Positions 43,383-52,586 of a stretch of 64,000 nt of DNA are shown here, in pieces; the stretch's first letter is position 1; each line of letters starts with the position of its first letter. This DNA comes from Glycocaulis alkaliphilus (lineage in GTDB: Bacteria > Pseudomonadota > Alphaproteobacteria > Caulobacterales > Maricaulaceae), in contig NZ_CP018911.1 of NCBI RefSeq assembly GCF_004000605.1, positions 2,170,001 through 2,234,000 on the forward strand. Reading direction: 5' to 3'. A model generated the notes under the pieces. That model was not told where the DNA came from, searched no databases, and worked only from the letters and a program-made list of their open reading frames with translations. Both the position numbers and the translations under genes were made by a program.

Positions 43383-44312
43383 ATGACCAGTAACGATACC
43401 AAACGGCCCGCAGACACGTTCGAGGAGATGGACGAGACCGCCACCTCCGGCGCGATCACGGCGACCGATCCCGGCGCGGCGCATGGCAAGTTCCGGCCCG
43501 GCATCGTCTCGCGCGTCGGCATGGCTATCGGGCGGGCTTTGCCACCCGGCCGTCCGGGCCTGAAGCTGGCAGGTCTTGCCCAGCCGCTTGCCATGAGCGC
43601 GCTGAAAGACGGCGTGGCCGATATCAAGGTGCTGGGCCTGAAGCTGCGTCTGCACCCTAACGACAATCTGTCCGAAAAGCGCGCCTTCCTGACCCCGCAA
43701 TGCTTTGACGCGGTAGAGCTGGACGCGCTGCGCGGCGCGATGGGGCCGGGCAAGATTTTTATCGATATCGGGGCCAATGCGGGTCTCTACAGCCTTGTCG
43801 CCGCCAAGGCGGGCGGGCCGGCCGCACGCGTGATCGCGGTCGAACCACAAGACGAGATGCGCCGCCGCCTGGCCTATAATGCGCGTGCCAACAGTCTGGA
43901 CAATTTAGAGATTTCCGGCGTGGCGGTGGCCGATTATGAGGGCGAGAGCGTGATGCGCCTGATCGGTCATAATCGCGGCGGCACGCAGCTGGCCGTCACC
44001 GATGATGGCGCCAGCGGACGCACAACGGCGGTGCGCGTGGCAAAGCTTTCCACCCTGCTGGAGGAAATGCGTGTCAGCCGGCTGGACGTGATGAGGATTG
44101 ATGTCGAGGGCGCAGAGCTGGCCATTCTGGCCCCCTTCTTCGCCAGCGTGCCGCGTGAGACATGGCCTGAAATGATCATCATGGAGCGTCCGGCCGTCAG
44201 CAAGGCCGGGGCCGCGCGCGATGCGCTGTCACTCGCCTGCTCACGCGGCTACCGGGTAGAGACCGAGACCCACACCAACGCCATTTTGAAACTCGCCCGC
44301 ACCGAGGGCTGA
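43383..44312 (+). CDS. FkbM-family methyltransferase
   Basis: 309 residues. The SAM-binding loop is KIFIDIGANAGLYSLVAAKA (near 120-138), then RVIAVEPQDEMRRRLAYNAR and the FkbM-type DVMRIDVEGAELAILAPFFA. FkbM enzymes O-methylate natural products, sugars or polysaccharides. An N-terminal extension of about 100 residues is not recognised. The following gene is an MBOAT acyltransferase 27 bp downstream, suggesting a shared role in decorating a surface glycan. Confidence 0.85.
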   Translation: MTSNDTKRPADTFEEMDETATSGAITATDPGAAHGKFRPGIVSRVGMAIGRALPPGRPGLKLAGLAQPLAMSALKDGVADIKVLGLKLRLHPNDNLSEKRAFLTPQCFDAVELDALRGAMGPGKIFIDIGANAGLYSLVAAKAGGPAARVIAVEPQDEMRRRLAYNARANSLDNLEISGVAVADYEGESVMRLIGHNRGGTQLAVTDDGASGRTTAVRVAKLSTLLEEMRVSRLDVMRIDVEGAELAILAPFFASVPRETWPEMIIMERPAVSKAGAARDALSLACSRGYRVETETHTNAILKLARTEG

Positions 44313-44338
44313 CGGGAAGGCGCGGGGGCAATCAAGGC

Positions 44339-45787
44339 ATGGTCTTCAGCACGCCAATATTCCTGTTCGTCTTCCTGCCCCTGACGGTTCTGGCGTTCTA
44401 CGCGGTGAACCGGCGGCTGGGCCATGAGGCCGGGCTGATCTTCCTGCTCCTTGCCTCGCTTGTCTTCTATGGCTGGTGGGATGTGCGCTTCATGCCGCTC
44501 ATCCTCGGCTCGATCGTGGTCAATTACGCCCTCGCGCGCGTCATCAGGCCCGGCAATGGCGGCTGGCTGCTGGCCTTTGGCGTCGCGCTCAATCTCGGCG
44601 CGCTGGCGGTTTTCAAATACGCCGATTTCTTCGTACGCAATGTGAACGCGCTGACCGGGCTGGAACTCTCCGAACCCGGCCTGCCCTTGCCGCTGGCCAT
44701 ATCCTTCTTCACCTTCCAGCAGATCGCGTTCCTGGTCGATTGCTCACGCCGGATCACCGCGCCCGACGGCAAACCCCACCGCTACAGCCTGTTCGTTGCC
44801 TTCTTCCCGCAGCTGATCGCCGGTCCGATCGTCCATCACCGCCTGATGTCGCCGCAGCTGGGCGAGAAAAGCCGCCAGAGCGATATTAGCGCCAATCTGG
44901 GTATCGGGCTGTCCATCTTCGCGGTCGGCCTGGCCAAGAAGGTGCTGCTGGCCGACAATCTCGCCCCTTACGCCAATGCCGCCTTTGACACCGCTGCCGC
45001 CGGGGAGCCGGTCGGGCTGTGGCTCGCCTGGACCGGCGCGCTGGCCTACACGCTGCAGATATATTTCGACTTTTCGGGCTATTCCGACATGGCGATGGGC
45101 ATTGCGCGCATGTTCGGCTTTCAGCTGCCGGTCAATTTCAATGCGCCCTACAAGGCCCGCAACATCACCGATTTCTGGCGGCGCTGGCACATCACCCTGT
45201 CGCAGTTCTTGCGTGACTATCTCTATGTGTCGCTCGGCGGCAACCGCAAGGGCTATGCCCGCATGCTGGCCAATCTGATGATCGTCATGCTGCTGGGGGG
45301 CTTGTGGCATGGCGCGGCGTGGACCTTCGTGGTCTGGGGCGGGCTGCACGGCGCAGCCCTGATCTGGTGCCGCCTGCTGGACCGCTGGTTGCCGAACGGC
45401 CTCTTCGGACGCTTCTGGATAGCGTCCAGCGCCTGCACCTTCCTGTTTGTCATCATCACCTGGGTATTCTTCCGCGCCACCAGCTTTGATGCGGCGGCCA
45501 TCATGCTGCAGGGCATGGCCGGACTGAACGGGCTGGGCGTCAATCCCGGCGACGGACCGTTTATCGCGGCCATTATCGGCCTCATCCTCATCTGGTCGCT
45601 GCCGGAAACGGCGCAGATCTTCTACCGCCAGATCGAGGATGGCGTGCTGAAAACCGCCAATGTCGCACCACCGCGCAAGGAGCGCTGGAAGCCGAATGCG
45701 CGCTGGGGCATTGGCCTCGCCGTCCTGCTGTTTGCGTGCATGATCGCCAGCTGGTCCTATTCCGAATTCATCTATTACAACTTCTGA
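44339..45787 (+). CDS. MBOAT-family O-acyltransferase (AlgI/PatA-like)
   Basis: 482 residues, about eleven membrane helices. Hallmarks: YSLFVAFFPQLIAGPIVHHR, FSGYSDMAMGIARMFGFQLP, ITDFWRRWHITLSQFLRDYL and the catalytic His in LGGLWHGAAWTFVVWGGLHG (near 322). MBOAT proteins move acyl groups across the inner membrane to modify exopolysaccharide or peptidoglycan, working with a periplasmic SGNH-like partner. The next gene, 4 bp downstream, is such a partner. Confidence 0.94.
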   Translation: MVFSTPIFLFVFLPLTVLAFYAVNRRLGHEAGLIFLLLASLVFYGWWDVRFMPLILGSIVVNYALARVIRPGNGGWLLAFGVALNLGALAVFKYADFFVRNVNALTGLELSEPGLPLPLAISFFTFQQIAFLVDCSRRITAPDGKPHRYSLFVAFFPQLIAGPIVHHRLMSPQLGEKSRQSDISANLGIGLSIFAVGLAKKVLLADNLAPYANAAFDTAAAGEPVGLWLAWTGALAYTLQIYFDFSGYSDMAMGIARMFGFQLPVNFNAPYKARNITDFWRRWHITLSQFLRDYLYVSLGGNRKGYARMLANLMIVMLLGGLWHGAAWTFVVWGGLHGAALIWCRLLDRWLPNGLFGRFWIASSACTFLFVIITWVFFRATSFDAAAIMLQGMAGLNGLGVNPGDGPFIAAIIGLILIWSLPETAQIFYRQIEDGVLKTANVAPPRKERWKPNARWGIGLAVLLFACMIASWSYSEFIYYNF

Positions 45788-45791
45788 TCAG

Positions 45792-47060
45792 ATGCAGCTT
45801 TATACCCGCCTCTTCCTCATCATTCTCGGCAGCGCACTCGCCCTCTTTGTGGCGTTCAACGCGCTGGTCGATCCGTATGATACGGGAACGGGCCCGCGTA
45901 TTGCGGGACTGACGGCGGAAAAGACCCGCGTCCACGAGGACGGGCGGCGCGTACAGGTCGGCCACCAGATAGGCCAGGTGAGCGCCGGCACGCTCATCAC
46001 CGGGTCTTCGCGCACGGTGGATGGCTTTCCGATGGAGGTCGAAGACTGGCCGGGGGGCCTGTGGAACGCGGGCATCAGGGGATCGAACGCGTTCGAGCTG
46101 GCGCATCTGGCCGCCATTGCGGGCCGGGAAGCGGACCTGCGCTGCTTCATCGTGGGCCTCGACATGGCCGAGTTTGCCAGCGGTGAAAAATACAAGCCTG
46201 CCTTCCCGATCAGCCGGCTGGCCGACGGCCGGCGTTTGGTGGCCACGGCCCGCGTGACCCTCTCGCCCAACACGTTTGCCCGCGCCGTTCAGACCGTGCA
46301 GGAGAACATCACCGGCACTGCGCCGGAGCCGCCCTTCCGGGCGGTTTACCCCGCAGGCGAGCAGTACCGGCGCTTCATGAACACGCCCCTTCCCACGCTT
46401 AGCTATTACCGCGCCATGCGCGTCTCGCCTGAACGGATGGACTTTCTCTTTTCCACGCTGGAAGCGCTGGCACGCGAAGGCGTGCAGGTGATCGGCTATA
46501 TCCACCCGGTCCATGCCTGGAACGAGGAAGCCATCTTTTCCGCCGGGCGCACGCAAGCCTATTTCGACTTCCGGGCAGAGATGGCGGCACGCTTTGCTGC
46601 GCTGGAACAGGCTGGCGAACCTGTGAGCGCCTGTGTTCCCGGTGGCGCGGCCGTGCTGTGGGACTTCTCAGGCTACCAGCCCCCGTCCACCACGCCCCTG
46701 CCCGCCCCGGACCAGACCATCAGCCATGATGTCTACCACGAACCGGCGCACTACCTGCCCGCGCTGGGGCTGCAGATGCTGGCCGTCATGCAGGCGGGCG
46801 AACCGATTGACGGGTTTGGCATCAATCTCAGCCAGAGCGATCCGCGCAATAGCGAGGCCGCCATTCTTGCGCGGCGCGAGGCGTATCGCAGCACGCCGGA
46901 TGGCGAGAGGCTGTACGCCATGCTGGCCCCGGCACTGACAGAGACGGGCTCGCGCGGCTGGCAGAGCGTGGGTATCAGCCACGCCGAATGGCGCAGCCTG
47001 ATCGCGCTGAACGGGGCGATAGCCAGCCGCGAGGAGCGGCTCGCGGCCAGCGCCGACTAG
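45792..47060 (+). CDS. periplasmic SGNH-like partner of the MBOAT acyltransferase
   Basis: 422 residues with an N-terminal membrane anchor (about 6-26). A loosely SGNH-like site: GTLITGSSRTVDGFPM (Ser in GSSR, the block-I position) and a C-terminal His region (SHDVYHEPAHYLPALGLQML). MBOAT genes of AlgI/DltB type are regularly followed by such DltD/AlgX/AlgJ-like proteins that transfer the acyl group to the glycan. The coupling, spacing of 4 bp and topology support the assignment; sequence similarity to named families is weak. The stop shares CTAG with the convergent oxygenase gene. Confidence 0.6.
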   Translation: MQLYTRLFLIILGSALALFVAFNALVDPYDTGTGPRIAGLTAEKTRVHEDGRRVQVGHQIGQVSAGTLITGSSRTVDGFPMEVEDWPGGLWNAGIRGSNAFELAHLAAIAGREADLRCFIVGLDMAEFASGEKYKPAFPISRLADGRRLVATARVTLSPNTFARAVQTVQENITGTAPEPPFRAVYPAGEQYRRFMNTPLPTLSYYRAMRVSPERMDFLFSTLEALAREGVQVIGYIHPVHAWNEEAIFSAGRTQAYFDFRAEMAARFAALEQAGEPVSACVPGGAAVLWDFSGYQPPSTTPLPAPDQTISHDVYHEPAHYLPALGLQMLAVMQAGEPIDGFGINLSQSDPRNSEAAILARREAYRSTPDGERLYAMLAPALTETGSRGWQSVGISHAEWRSLIALNGAIASREERLAASAD

Positions 47061-47695
47061 TTGCGCTGACGCAGGAGCTTTTTCAGGAAGTATTGCAGCC
47101 CGCCACGGTTTTCCTTGCGGTCGAGCTCGTCCTGACTGGTCAGGAAGGTGACCTGGATCACGTAGCGCTCGCCCTCGAACGGCAGATGGCCGTGCCAGGA
47201 ATTGTCAGAGCGCAGAAAGGCGAAGACCTGACCGGCGAGCGGTGGCACCTGGGCGGTATAATCGGCAAAATCGTCCGGCCCGTTGAGCACGCGGATACAG
47301 CCCGCATCGCTCTCATCCCAGTGCTCATTGAGATAGAGCAGCATGGTGAGGATTTTCGATTTTGAATCGTTGTGGATCGGCCCATCCGACAACTTGGAGA
47401 TGCGGCGCACCGTGATCATGCGCGGCTTGCCGGACAGATCGATGCCCAGCTTTTGCCCGAGTATCTCTGCAAGACGCGGGCTCATCAGATCATCGGTGAC
47501 GGCGGCGAACGCGCCCTTGCGCTCCAGCTTGGACAGCGGCAGATAGCCCGGCTCGTTGATACCGGGATAATCGGCGCGGATCTGCGCAGCCTGCTCCGGC
47601 GTCACGACATTTTCAGCCATCAGGTAGGTGTAGGGCTGGTGCTGCACCGGACCGGAGGCCAGAGCCTCGAAATTCATCAGCGTGGTGGCGCTCAT
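47057..47695 (-). CDS. 2OG-Fe(II) oxygenase
   Basis: 212 residues. Iron ligands: HxD in GPIHNDSKSKILTMLLYLNE (near 107) and a distal His in NSWHGHLPFEGERYVIQVTF (near 166), with the Arg that binds 2-oxoglutarate about ten residues later. The fold is that of prolyl-4-hydroxylase-like or PhyH-like dioxygenases; the substrate could be a sugar or lipid, and is not evident. aggac lies about seven bases before the ATG. It is convergent with, and overlaps, the SGNH-like gene by 4 bp. Confidence 0.82.
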   Translation of the reverse strand: MSATTLMNFEALASGPVQHQPYTYLMAENVVTPEQAAQIRADYPGINEPGYLPLSKLERKGAFAAVTDDLMSPRLAEILGQKLGIDLSGKPRMITVRRISKLSDGPIHNDSKSKILTMLLYLNEHWDESDAGCIRVLNGPDDFADYTAQVPPLAGQVFAFLRSDNSWHGHLPFEGERYVIQVTFLTSQDELDRKENRGGLQYFLKKLLRQRN

Positions 47696-47808
47696 CCGCT
47701 TGTCCTTTGAAACCGTCGCGCTTTCCGTGAGTTCTATCTACTATCGTAGCCTGTCCCGTTCAATCGGCCTGCGCTTACGCGCCGCAACTGGCAAGGAAAG
47801 AGACCATC

Positions 47809-48741
47809 ATGTCCGAACCCGATATCATTATAGAAGGCCGCAAGAAGGATCTGGGCGGGTTTCAGGTGGCGCGTGTGCTGCCATTCGCGAAGAAGCGCAT
47901 GGTCGGCCCATTCGTGTTCTTCGACGAAATGGGCCCGGCAAGATTCGCGCCCGGCAATGGGATCGACGTGCGCCCGCACCCGCATATCGGGCTGGCCACC
48001 GTCACCTATCTGTTCGAGGGCGCCATGCACCATGCCGACAGTCTGGGCGTGTCGCAGGAAATCCTGCCCGGCGCCGTCAATCTGATGATTGCCGGCAGCG
48101 GCATAACCCACTCGGAACGCACCGACCCGGAAGTGCGCGCGCGCGGCTTCTCCCTGCACGGCATCCAGACCTGGATCGCCCTGCCCGAGGCACGCGAGGA
48201 AGACATGGCCAGCTTCGAGCATTACAGCGCCGACACTCTGCCAGTCTTCGTCGAGGGCGGCGCCACGATACGCCTGATCATCGGCAGCGCCTACGGCCAC
48301 ACCGCGCCGACGACCATGCTGTCGCCGACCATCTATTTTCACGCTGAGATGGCGCCAGGGGCATCCCTCAAATTGCCCGAAGACCATGACGAACTGGCAG
48401 TCTATCTGGTGTCCGGCGACGCCCGCGTTGATGACACCGCGCTGGAGCCCGGACAGATGGGCACGCTGGAAGGCCGCAGCGCCAAGATAACGAGCCAGAA
48501 CGGCGCGCGCGTGATGGTTCTGGGCGGCGCCGTGATCGGCAAGCGGTTCATTGAGTGGAATTTCGTTTCGTCCTCCAGGGAGCGCATCGAGAAGGCGAAA
48601 GAGGACTGGCGCGCCAGCGCCGCTGGCGGCTGGACCGGCACGCCCTTCACCCTGCCGCCGGGCGAAAACGAATACATTCCCCTGCCCGGCGACGATCTGC
48701 CCGAACCCCCTGCACCGTCGAAGGACTGCCCGACGACCTAG
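47809..48741 (+). CDS. pirin family protein
   Basis: 310 residues, bicupin. Pirin N-terminal signature: GRKKDLGGFQVARVLPFAKK, FVFFDEMGPARFAPGNGIDV, HPHIGLATVTYLFEGAMHHA D, and VNLMIAGSGITHSERTDPEV with metal His residues. The C-terminal half carries the pirin C domain. Many pirins have quercetinase-like activity or act as redox-sensing regulators. A small inverted repeat ctac-tatc-gtag lies in the divergent region upstream. The stop shares CTAG with parE. Confidence 0.93.
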   Translation: MSEPDIIIEGRKKDLGGFQVARVLPFAKKRMVGPFVFFDEMGPARFAPGNGIDVRPHPHIGLATVTYLFEGAMHHADSLGVSQEILPGAVNLMIAGSGITHSERTDPEVRARGFSLHGIQTWIALPEAREEDMASFEHYSADTLPVFVEGGATIRLIIGSAYGHTAPTTMLSPTIYFHAEMAPGASLKLPEDHDELAVYLVSGDARVDDTALEPGQMGTLEGRSAKITSQNGARVMVLGGAVIGKRFIEWNFVSSSRERIEKAKEDWRASAAGGWTGTPFTLPPGENEYIPLPGDDLPEPPAPSKDCPTT

Positions 48742-49058
48742 CGTTCCGTTTCGAGGGCCTTGAGGCGGGCGGCGAGGTCACTGCGCACGTGCAGGAAGTC
48801 GAGTATTTCGACGTCCCGGCCTGTTCGGCGGAACACGATGAAGTGCATGGACGCACGCCGGCAAACAACTTCGCCTTCACCGCGCATCCTCAGGCCGTGC
48901 AGACGCCGGTCGAGAGGGGATGGCGCTGGCAGGGACTGGCAGGCGTCCAGCAGTTCAAGCCGATAAGCCTGCACCTGCTCCGGGCCGAAACGGTCAAATG
49001 TCCAGTCCGCAATATCGACAAGCGCCGCGACGGCGCGTGACGTAAAGCGAACCGCCAT
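48738..49058 (-). CDS. parE: ParE/RelE-family toxin
   Basis: 106 residues. ParE fold: MAVRFTSRAVAALVDIADWT, LLDACQSLPAPSPLDRRLHG, VCRRASMHFIVFRRTGRDVE and ILDFLHVRSDL, where the terminal H-x-R matches RelE/ParE. ParE toxins typically inhibit DNA gyrase. The ATG overlaps the parD stop (TGATG). Its stop overlaps that of the convergent pirin gene. Confidence 0.9.
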   Translation of the reverse strand: MAVRFTSRAVAALVDIADWTFDRFGPEQVQAYRLELLDACQSLPAPSPLDRRLHGLRMRGEGEVVCRRASMHFIVFRRTGRDVEILDFLHVRSDLAARLKALETER

Positions 49059-49333
49059 CAGACAGAATGGCGTCGGCGGTGGCGGCGCTCCGCGCTATCG
49101 AAAGCCTGATTGATAATGTCTTCGACGCTGCCATCGGCGAACGCGCCAGCATCGGCCTCCGCAAGACTGGCTTCGATGCGTCCGCGAAGGGCCGCCATCA
49201 TTGCCTCCTCCCGCTCCAGCAGGCGCAGCCCCGCCCGCATGGCTTCGCTCACATTCTGATAGCGGCCTGATTTCACCAGACCGTCCAGCATCTCGGCCTG
49301 GGTATCGGTGAGCACCACGTTGCGCGTGACCAT
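49058..49333 (-). CDS. parD: ParD/CopG-family antitoxin
   Basis: 91 residues. N-terminal ribbon-helix-helix: TRNVVLTDTQAEMLDGLVKS followed by GRYQNVSEAMRAGLRLLERE, the usual ParD DNA-binding and dimerisation unit; the C-terminal helix DGSVEDIINQAFDSAE would bind ParE. It represses its own promoter through the palindrome just upstream. Confidence 0.92.
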   Translation of the reverse strand: MVTRNVVLTDTQAEMLDGLVKSGRYQNVSEAMRAGLRLLEREEAMMAALRGRIEASLAEADAGAFADGSVEDIINQAFDSAERRHRRRHSV

Positions 49334-49351
49334 TCCTGCCTCCTCGGACTA

Positions 49352-49368
49352 TTGGCATAATATGCCAA
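49352..49368. promoter_or_regulatory. palindromic operator upstream of parDE
   Basis: TTGGCATAATATGCCAA: 8-bp arms around one central base, 19 bp before the parD ATG, and overlapping an AT-rich stretch that could be the -10 element. A ribbon-helix-helix antitoxin would bind such a site. Confidence 0.75.
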
Positions 49369-49382
49369 CAAAGGCTTGAATG

Positions 49383-50510
49383 CTACTCCGGCAATATCGC
49401 CTCCAGCGCCTTGCCGGTCACCAGATAGGTGGCAAAGCTCGCCAGCCAGTGACTGCCCTCATAGTGCTCATCAGAGACCGATGCGACGCCCGCTTCACGG
49501 TGCTCGGCAGCCGAAGCGAGCAGGGAGGCTATACGCGTATCGCCCTCCGGCAGGCGAGCGGCGATAGCCTCCAGATTCCAGGCGCGTGACAGGTTGAACC
49601 CGTCCAGATGGACAAGCTTTCCGTCGGTGGGGTCGAGCACCACGCCGGGGCGGATCCAGTCCGCGCTGCCATCCTCAGGGATTTGCGGCATGAAGGCGGA
49701 AAGCCAGTCAGAAAACTCTGACTGGCTCATCACCCGGCGCATCAGGTCGGCCTGCATCAGGCAGGGTGAGAGGAAGTCCTCGCCTGATGGCTCATAGGCC
49801 AGCGGACAGTTCACATCGCCCAGATGGAACTCACGCGTCTTTTCCACCAGCAGCGCTTCCAGCTCGCCATGCCTGGTCTGGCGTGCCCAGTCGAGCGCCA
49901 GGGCAAAGCCGAACGCGGTCTGGTTATGCGTGCCAGACCGCACCGGGTAGACCAGATTGGGCAACCATTCGAGATAGCGCCTGACAGCCACCTCCTCCAG
50001 CGGCTGCAGGACTTCCGCCCAGCGCTGCGCGTCGGCATCATCAAAGGCGCGCAGCTCCGCCGTCAGTTGAAGCAACCAGGCAAGGCCATAGGGGCGCTCA
50101 AACGATGCCCGGCCCTCACCCGCCATGTAAGCAGCCTCCACCGCAGCCGCGTCATCGGTGAAGTTCCGCTCCAGCGCGGCGCGCGCCTCGGCGGCGATCG
50201 GCGTATCGGGATAAAGGCGCATCAGGCGCACCAGCAGCCAGTGGCCATGCACGGCGGAGTGCCAGTCAAAGCATCCATAGAAGATCGGGGTGAGCTGGCT
50301 GGGCGGCAGCGCATCGGCGTCCGAATGCAGCACATGGGCGATCTTGTTGGGGTATTCGCGGTGTACACAACCCAGCGCCAGCCGGGCAAACCGCTCGACC
50401 TGCGAAACATCCAGCATGGCATCGCCCTCCTCTGCTTTCGCGGCTCCCGCCCCGGCCACCATGAAGCCGCCAAGGGCCCAGACCAGCAGCCATTTTCTGA
50501 AACCCGTCAT
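49383..50510 (-). CDS. DUF2891 family exported protein
   Basis: 375 residues with a signal peptide (about 1-27, ending AKAEEGD). DUF2891 core: [80 protein letters not shown]. The alpha/alpha-barrel-like His, Asp and Trp pattern resembles a glycosidase or lyase fold but activity is unknown. The ATG at 50510 begins the signal; an upstream in-frame region overlaps the pckA promoter side. Confidence 0.88.
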   Translation of the reverse strand: MTGFRKWLLVWALGGFMVAGAGAAKAEEGDAMLDVSQVERFARLALGCVHREYPNKIAHVLHSDADALPPSQLTPIFYGCFDWHSAVHGHWLLVRLMRLYPDTPIAAEARAALERNFTDDAAAVEAAYMAGEGRASFERPYGLAWLLQLTAELRAFDDADAQRWAEVLQPLEEVAVRRYLEWLPNLVYPVRSGTHNQTAFGFALALDWARQTRHGELEALLVEKTREFHLGDVNCPLAYEPSGEDFLSPCLMQADLMRRVMSQSEFSDWLSAFMPQIPEDGSADWIRPGVVLDPTDGKLVHLDGFNLSRAWNLEAIAARLPEGDTRIASLLASAAEHREAGVASVSDEHYEGSHWLASFATYLVTGKALEAILPE

Positions 50511-50670
50511 CGCCTGCCCTCCCTGTCCGTTCAGCGCCGCAAGCCTAGGCGCCATCGCGCTATGGGGAAAGCGCCACACTTTGTGTACTTGGCGCGCTGG
50601 CTGTTTCGGGGCTAGAAGGAGGGCATGCACGACAAGGCCCCGGCAAGCGGGCCAGTCCGAGGGAGAGATC

Positions 50671-52293
50671 ATGTCTGACGTAGCAACGCCGATCCGCGAT
50701 CTGCGGGATCTGGGTATTACCCGTCCAGGCAAGCTGAACATCAACTGGCTTGAACCGGCCCTTTACGAAGAGGCCATCCGGCGCGGCGAAGGCCGCGTGG
50801 CTAAGGGCGGCGCGCTACTGGTCGAAACCGGCCAGCACACCGGGCGCTCCGCGCGCGACAAGTTCACCGTGCGCGACGAAAACACCGATGGAAACATCTG
50901 GTGGGACTTCAACGCCTCCATGACACCGGCGCATTTCGACGCGCTCTGGGCCGATATGCGCGCCCATATGGAGGGCCGTGAGCTCTTCGTGCAGGAGCTG
51001 TTCGCTGGCGCAGACAAAACCCACCGCCTGAATGTGCGCGTCGTCTCGGAGCTGGCCTGGCATTCGCTGTTCATCCGCCATTTGCTGCGCCGGCCTGAAA
51101 CCGCAGAGCTGGCGGACTTCGCAGCAGAGTTCACCATCGTGAACCTGCCAAGCTTCCGCGCCGATGAGCACCGTCATGGCACACGCCATGGCTCTGAAAC
51201 CGTTATCGCGATCAATTTCACCGAAAAACTGGTCCTTATTGGCGGCACCTCCTACGCAGGCGAGACCAAGAAGGCCGTCTTCACAATCCTGAACTACCTC
51301 CTGCCCGAAAAGCACATCATGCCGATGCACTGCTCGGTCAATGTGGGCGAGAAGGGCGATAGCGCGGTCTTTTTCGGCCTGTCGGGTACCGGCAAGACCA
51401 CCCTCTCGGCTGATCCCAAGCGCAAGCTGATCGGCGATGACGAGCACGGCTGGTCGGAGAACGGCCTCTTCAATTTCGAGGGCGGTTGCTATGCCAAGAT
51501 GATCCGCCTGTCCAAAGAGGCCGAGCCGGACATTTACGCCACCACCGCCATGTGGGGCACCGTCCTTGAAAACGTGGTGATGGACCCGGCGACCCGCGCG
51601 CTCGACCTTGATAGCGCCGAACTGGCCGAGAACTCGCGCGGGGCCTACCCGCTGCACTACATTCCCAATGCCTGTGACAAGAACACATGCGGCCACCCGT
51701 CCACGCTGGTCATGCTGACCTGTGATGCGTTTGGCGTGATGCCGCCCATCGCACGGCTGACCCCGGCGCAGGCCATGTATCACTTCCTGTCGGGCTATAC
51801 GGCCAAGGTTGCGGGCACCGAAAAGGGCGTGACCGAACCGTCCGCCACCTTCTCCACCTGCTTTGGCGCGCCCTTCATGCCGCGCCACCCGGCCGAGTAC
51901 GGCAACCTGCTGCGCGAGCTGATCGCGCGCCACGGCGTGCAGTGCTGGCTGGTCAATACCGGCTGGACGGGCGGCGCCTATGGCGTGGGCCACCGCATGC
52001 CGATCCGCGCCACGCGCACGCTGCTCAACGCCGCCATTGACGGCTCGCTGTCAGCGGCCCAGTTCCGTAAGGATCCGGTGTTCGGCTTTGACGTGCCGGT
52101 ATCGGTACCCGGCATTGACCCGGCCATCCTCGATCCGCGCCAGACCTGGAGCGATGCGTCCGCCTATGACGCGCAGGCGCTGAAACTGGCTGACATGTTC
52201 GTGGCGAACTTTGAGAAGTTCGAGACCCATGTCGATCCGGCAGTGAGAGCCTCTGCCCCCAGCCCGGATGCCATCCGGGCGGCAGCGGAGTAG
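50671..52293 (+). CDS. pckA: phosphoenolpyruvate carboxykinase (ATP)
   Basis: 540 residues. P-loop-type kinase motif [20 protein letters not shown] (near 235), [21 protein letters not shown] with metal ligands, and [11 protein letters not shown]-like [20 protein letters not shown]. PckA decarboxylates oxaloacetate to PEP with ATP, opening gluconeogenesis. gggagag precedes the ATG by three to nine bases. A long hairpin cluster follows the stop. Confidence 0.97.
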   Translation: MSDVATPIRDLRDLGITRPGKLNINWLEPALYEEAIRRGEGRVAKGGALLVETGQHTGRSARDKFTVRDENTDGNIWWDFNASMTPAHFDALWADMRAHMEGRELFVQELFAGADKTHRLNVRVVSELAWHSLFIRHLLRRPETAELADFAAEFTIVNLPSFRADEHRHGTRHGSETVIAINFTEKLVLIGGTSYAGETKKAVFTILNYLLPEKHIMPMHCSVNVGEKGDSAVFFGLSGTGKTTLSADPKRKLIGDDEHGWSENGLFNFEGGCYAKMIRLSKEAEPDIYATTAMWGTVLENVVMDPATRALDLDSAELAENSRGAYPLHYIPNACDKNTCGHPSTLVMLTCDAFGVMPPIARLTPAQAMYHFLSGYTAKVAGTEKGVTEPSATFSTCFGAPFMPRHPAEYGNLLRELIARHGVQCWLVNTGWTGGAYGVGHRMPIRATRTLLNAAIDGSLSAAQFRKDPVFGFDVPVSVPGIDPAILDPRQTWSDASAYDAQALKLADMFVANFEKFETHVDPAVRASAPSPDAIRAAAE

Positions 52294-52338
52294 CTGGCAG
52301 GGCCAAAATGGAGATTGTCCGGCTTTGGCCCGGTCATG

Positions 52339-52540
52339 ACGCCCGCTTCCGCTGAAGCGGGCGTAGTCTGCCCCGGCTCCTTATTCGTCGACGCGGGCAA
52401 TAATGCAGCGATCCAGCCGGTGAAGCGATGTCCTCCCCCGTTTACGGGGGAGGTGTCAGCGCAGCTGACGGAGAGGGGAGTTCTTTTGTTTATCCCCCCC
52501 TCGGCCCTTCGGGCCACTCCCCCCGTAAACGGGGGGAGAC
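52339..52540. repeat. cluster of palindromic hairpins between pckA and the DEAD-box gene
   Basis: Five inverted repeats in 200 bp: acgcccgcttc/gaagcgggcgt (52339-52364), cctcccccg/cgggggagg (52432-52453), gtcagc/gctgac (52455-52469), ggccc/gggcc (52503-52515) and ctcccccc/ggggggag (52517-52538). The second and last share a cccgttta/taaacggg core in opposite orientation, so the whole block forms a larger imperfect palindrome. It resembles dispersed intergenic palindromic elements of alphaproteobacteria; the first hairpin may act as the pckA terminator, though it lacks a T-run. Confidence 0.75.
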
Positions 52541-52586
52541 ACCATGGGCCATACGCTCGGCCGGGGGATGACAAGGTGCAGATGTG

